A DNA stretch of 12,690 nt, from NCBI GenBank assembly GCA_022701965.1, contig JAKONL010000170.1:1-12690 (forward strand), written 5' to 3'. The stretch is from Burkholderiaceae bacterium. Lineage in GTDB: Bacteria > Pseudomonadota > Gammaproteobacteria > Burkholderiales > Burkholderiaceae. Each line of letters begins with the position of its first letter. Position 1 is the first letter of the stretch. Shown in pieces: positions 9,764-12,690 of this stretch. The notes beneath the pieces were generated by a model. The model was not told the DNA's origin, searched no databases, and worked only from the letters and a program-made list of their open reading frames with translations. A program made the position numbers and the translations under genes.

Positions 9764-12376
9764 CTAGGACGACAGCGCTTCGAAGAGCTCGGTCTCGATC
9801 GCCAGTTGCGCCCGCTGGCCCTGCAGGTCGGGACCGCTGATGAGAAAGGTGTCCTCGACCCGTTCGCCGAGCGTCGTCACCTTGGCGAACTGCATGTTCA
9901 GCCGGTGGCGAGCCAGGACGCGGGCCACCGAGTACAGAAGTCCCGGCCGGTCGCTCGCGGAAATGTTCAGGAGCCAGCGCTGCGCCTTGTCGTCGGGCGT
10001 GAGATTGATGCGCGGCAGGATCGGGAAACTGCGCACGCGCCGGGATACGCGGCCCTTGCTGGGCGACGGCAGCGGACCGGCCGCGGCCAGCGTTCCTGCC
10101 AGGCCCGTCTCCACCATGCTGATCAGGTCGCGGTAATGCTCCGGGATGAAGGCCATCACGATCTGGAATGTGTCGAGCGCGTAGCCGGTACTGGTCGTGT
10201 GCACCTTGGCATCCAGGATGCTGAACGACGACTGGTCGAAGTAGCCGCAGATGCGTGCGAACAGGTCCTGCTGGTCGGGCGTGTAGACCACCACCTGCAG
10301 CCCTTCGCCCACCGGCGAGAGCCGGGCGCGCACGATCGGCGGGGTCCTGATGTCCAGGGGGACGCTCTTCAGGCGCACATGACGCGACAGCTGCTTGGTA
10401 TGCCAGGCGATCTCCGAGGCGTCGTGGCGCATGAAATAGCCGACGTCGAGCGTTTCCCACAGCGCCTTGTGCGACTCGAAGGGCATCGCGTGCAGGGCGA
10501 GTTCGATCAGCGCCTCGCGCTTGCGCGCCTCGACTTCGGCGTCCGGGTCCGGCAGGTGCCCGCCGAGCGCGCGCGAGGTGGCGCGGTACAGGTCTTCCAG
10601 CAGCTTGCCCTTCCAGGCGTTCCACACACGCGGGGAGGTACCCCGGATGTCGGCAATGGTCAGCAGGTAGAGCGCCGTGAGGTAGCGCTCGCTGCCGACG
10701 CGCCTGGCGAACGCGCTGATCACCTCGGGGTCGCTCAGGTCCTGCTTCTGCGCGACGGTGCTCATCGTCAGGTGCTCCGACACCAGGAACTCGATCAGTT
10801 TCGAATCCTCCCGCGGGATCTCGTGCTGGCGGCAGAAGCGCTGCACGTCTCGCGCGCCGAGCGTGGAGTGGTCGCCGCCGCGGCCCTTGGCGATGTCGTG
10901 GAACAGCGCCGCGACGTACATCACCCAGGGCTTGTCCCAGCCGGCGGCGAGCTGCGAGCAGAACGGGTACTCGTGCGCATGCTCGGCGATGAAGAAGCGC
11001 CGCACGTTGCGCAGCACCATCAGGATGTGCTGGTCGACGGTGTAGACGTGGAACAGGTCGTGCTGCATCTGCCCGACGATGCTGCGGAACGGCCGCAGGT
11101 AGCGGCCCAGCACCGAGGTCTGGTTCATCAGGCGGAAGGCGTGCGTGATGCCGCGCGGCTCCAGGAGCATGCGCATGAAGGTGATGTGGTTCACGCGGTC
11201 GTTGCGGAAGCGGCTGTCCATCACCGGACGCGCGTTGTAGAGCGCGCGCAGCGTGCGGGCCGACAGACCCTTGACGCCGATCGTCTTCTGGTAGAGCAGG
11301 AACGTCTCGAGGACTGCGTGCGGATCGGTCAGGTACAGGTCGTCGCTCGCGACCTCGATCATCCCGGCCTTCTCGAAGAAGCGTTCGTTGATGCGGGTCG
11401 GCGCCTCGGCCTCGGGCTGCAGGCGCTCGGCGATGTTGAGCATCAGGATCTGCGTGAGCTGAGTCACCGCCTTCGCCGCCCAGTAGTAGCGCCGCATCAG
11501 CGCTTCGCTGGCCCGGCGCTGCCCGCCGTCGGCGTTCGCGACATAGCCGAAGGTCGCGGCGACGGCGGTCTGGAGGTCGAAGACGAGGCGGTCCTCGCGC
11601 CGGTTCGCGGTCACGTGCAGGCGGGCGCGGATCAGGCTGAGCAGCGCCTCGTTGCGCTTGATCTGCTGGATCTCGAAGGGCGTCGCAAGGCCGTTCTTCG
11701 ACAGTTCCTCCCACCGGTTGCCGAACCCCGCCGCCTTGGTCACCCAGAGAATGGTCTGCAGGTCACGCAGGCCGCCGGGCGATTCCTTGCAGTTGGGCTC
11801 CAGCGCGTAGGGCGTGTCGTCGAACTTGTGGTGCCGGTGGCGCAATTCCTGCGACTTGGCCGCGAAGAACGCCTTGGCGTCGACGGCCGAGAAGAACTGC
11901 TTGCGGAAGGCCGTAAAGAGCTTCTTGTCGCCGGTGACGAGCCGGGCTTCGAGCAGCGAGGTCTGGACCGTCAGGTCGCGCGAGGACTCGTCGAGACACT
12001 CCACCAGCGTGCGGACGCTCGAGCCGATCTCCAGTCCGGCATCCCAGCAGCTCCCGATGAAGGCCTCGATGCGCGCGGGTTCCACCTGTCCCGTGTCCGC
12101 ATCGGGCAGCAGGACCAGCACGTCGACATCCGAGTAGGGAAGCAACTCGCCGCGGCCGAACCCGCCGACCGCGACCAGCGACATCGAGGCGCAGAAACCG
12201 GCGTCGTTCCACAGCGCGACCAGCGTCTCGTCGGCGAGCGCGGCGAGCTGCCGAAGCACGGCATGCACGCTGCGCGTCGGCGCCCGGGCGAAGCGCAGCG
12301 TGTCGAAGAGCGCCAGCTTGCGTGCGCGATAGGCCTCCCGCAGGCTGGCGACATCGACCTTCGCGACTTCGATCAC
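9764..12376 (-). CDS. glnD: Bifunctional PII uridylyltransferase/uridylyl-removing enzyme GlnD (870 aa)
   Basis: GlnD senses glutamine and adds or removes UMP on PII proteins (GlnB/GlnK), which steer glutamine synthetase adenylylation and Ntr signalling. Domains in order: a nucleotidyltransferase with 'GGFGRGELLPYSDVDVLVL' (residues 71-89), whose catalytic aspartates are Asp83 and Asp85; a linker containing 'EPNCKESPGGLRDLQTILW' (193-211); an HD domain for UMP removal, with 'FHVYTVDQH' (442-450) and 'LFHDIAKGRGGDHS' (491-504); and two C-terminal ACT domains, about 693-760 and 801-868, for glutamine sensing. The length is typical and both activities look intact. The start is taken as GTG 12376, 14 bases after the map stop and preceded by a GGCGGGCGG purine-rich stretch. 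The frame stays open upstream into map, but that part is overlap and not GlnD-like. The map-glnD arrangement suggests co-transcription. Confidence 0.96.
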   Translation of the reverse strand: MIEVAKVDVASLREAYRARKLALFDTLRFARAPTRSVHAVLRQLAALADETLVALWNDAGFCASMSLVAVGGFGRGELLPYSDVDVLVLLPDADTGQVEPARIEAFIGSCWDAGLEIGSSVRTLVECLDESSRDLTVQTSLLEARLVTGDKKLFTAFRKQFFSAVDAKAFFAAKSQELRHRHHKFDDTPYALEPNCKESPGGLRDLQTILWVTKAAGFGNRWEELSKNGLATPFEIQQIKRNEALLSLIRARLHVTANRREDRLVFDLQTAVAATFGYVANADGGQRRASEALMRRYYWAAKAVTQLTQILMLNIAERLQPEAEAPTRINERFFEKAGMIEVASDDLYLTDPHAVLETFLLYQKTIGVKGLSARTLRALYNARPVMDSRFRNDRVNHITFMRMLLEPRGITHAFRLMNQTSVLGRYLRPFRSIVGQMQHDLFHVYTVDQHILMVLRNVRRFFIAEHAHEYPFCSQLAAGWDKPWVMYVAALFHDIAKGRGGDHSTLGARDVQRFCRQHEIPREDSKLIEFLVSEHLTMSTVAQKQDLSDPEVISAFARRVGSERYLTALYLLTIADIRGTSPRVWNAWKGKLLEDLYRATSRALGGHLPDPDAEVEARKREALIELALHAMPFESHKALWETLDVGYFMRHDASEIAWHTKQLSRHVRLKSVPLDIRTPPIVRARLSPVGEGLQVVVYTPDQQDLFARICGYFDQSSFSILDAKVHTTSTGYALDTFQIVMAFIPEHYRDLISMVETGLAGTLAAAGPLPSPSKGRVSRRVRSFPILPRINLTPDDKAQRWLLNISASDRPGLLYSVARVLARHRLNMQFAKVTTLGERVEDTFLISGPDLQGQRAQLAIETELFEALSS

Positions 12377-12390
12377 CGGACCGCCCGCCG

Positions 12391-12690
12391 TCAGCCGGCC
12401 GTGGCGGTGTCTGCGGTCTGCCGGGTGTCGGCCGCCGGCCGCGCTTCTGCAGCCGTCGCCGGCGCATTGCTCGCCGCGGTCACGAACGCCGGCGGCGGCA
12501 GGCTGCCCGCCGACAGGGTCAGCACTTCGTAGCCCGTCTCGGTGACGAGCACGGTGTGCTCCCATTGGGCGGAGAGCGAATGGTCGCGCGTCACGATCGT
12601 CCAGCCGTCGTACTGCCCGCCCTTGGAATCCTCCTTGATGTCGCGCTTGCCGGCGTTGATCATCGGCTCGATGGTGAAGATCATGCCGGG
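12391..12690 (-). CDS. map: Methionine aminopeptidase type I, partial (C-terminal 99 residues)
   Basis: Only the C-terminal part is in the window; the gene continues beyond the right edge. The fragment opens with '[14 protein letters not shown]', whose Glu is a metal ligand, and contains '[23 protein letters not shown]', whose Glu in 'QWEHT' is the second visible metal-binding glutamate. These are the final pita-bread-fold strands of type I enzymes, which remove the initiator methionine after deformylation. After the usual end ('[10 protein letters not shown]') there is a tail of about 38 residues rich in Ala, Thr and Pro that is longer than in the E. coli protein. It is followed after 14 bases by glnD. 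In many betaproteobacteria map is next to rpsB, which would be expected to the right on the opposite strand; that part is not visible. Confidence 0.95.
   Translation of the reverse strand, partial: PGMIFTIEPMINAGKRDIKEDSKGGQYDGWTIVTRDHSLSAQWEHTVLVTETGYEVLTLSAGSLPPPAFVTAASNAPATAAEARPAADTRQTADTATAG

Noticed and set aside
9671..12532. A 953-codon open frame on the plus strand, antisense to glnD
   Set aside because: GlnD on the minus strand is intact with all domains. The antisense frame is a composition artefact and its protein shows no family motif.
12377..12565. Extension of the glnD frame upstream to an ATG at 12565
   Set aside because: The added residues are Arg/Ala/Gly-rich, lie entirely over the map coding region, and have no GlnD similarity. 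The GTG at 12376 gives the normal length.

Overview
The window is GC-rich chromosomal DNA from a proteobacterium, most likely a betaproteobacterium. The evidence is the smc-zipA-ligA block, the map-glnD pair, the betaproteobacterial-style LigA (an 'SIRTE' segment ahead of the active-site lysine) and a ZipA with an extra conserved segment before its C-terminal domain. Genus cannot be told from this stretch. Almost every base is coding and the largest gap is about 150 bases. I see no rRNA, tRNA, CRISPR array, insertion sequence or phage gene.

Layout, left to right. (1) Minus strand, 1-1122: the start of a small Cro/C1-type helix-turn-helix regulator that runs off the left edge, and a separate gene for an uncharacterised lipoprotein. 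They are separated by a 70-base AT-rich gap holding an imperfect inverted repeat. (2) A 152-base divergent intergenic region. (3) Plus strand, 1275-9203: smc (chromosome condensation), zipA (FtsZ membrane anchor), ligA (NAD+-dependent DNA ligase), a Tyr/Gly/Pro-rich small lipoprotein, and a peptide deformylase. Gaps of 10 to 64 bases suggest one transcription unit. (4) Minus strand, 12690-9249: the C-terminal part of methionine aminopeptidase (map, cut by the right edge), glnD (PII uridylyltransferase/uridylyl-removing enzyme) 14 bases downstream, and a DoxX-family membrane protein that converges on the deformylase gene.

Functionally, the plus-strand block joins chromosome organisation, septum assembly and DNA joining, so it is a cell-cycle cluster. 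It is followed by an envelope protein and an N-terminal protein-processing enzyme. The minus-strand block pairs methionine removal (map) with nitrogen-status sensing (glnD). Deformylase and methionine aminopeptidase act one after the other on nascent proteins and lie within 4 kb here, in separate transcription units.

This is mostly ordinary housekeeping DNA, and I found no convincing new multi-gene system. The points worth a second look are a 21-codon reading frame bridging smc and zipA with an ATGA overlap, a palindromic operator-like element over the regulator's promoter with a possibly leaderless GTG start, a deformylase away from its usual fmt partner, and two lipoproteins of unknown function.
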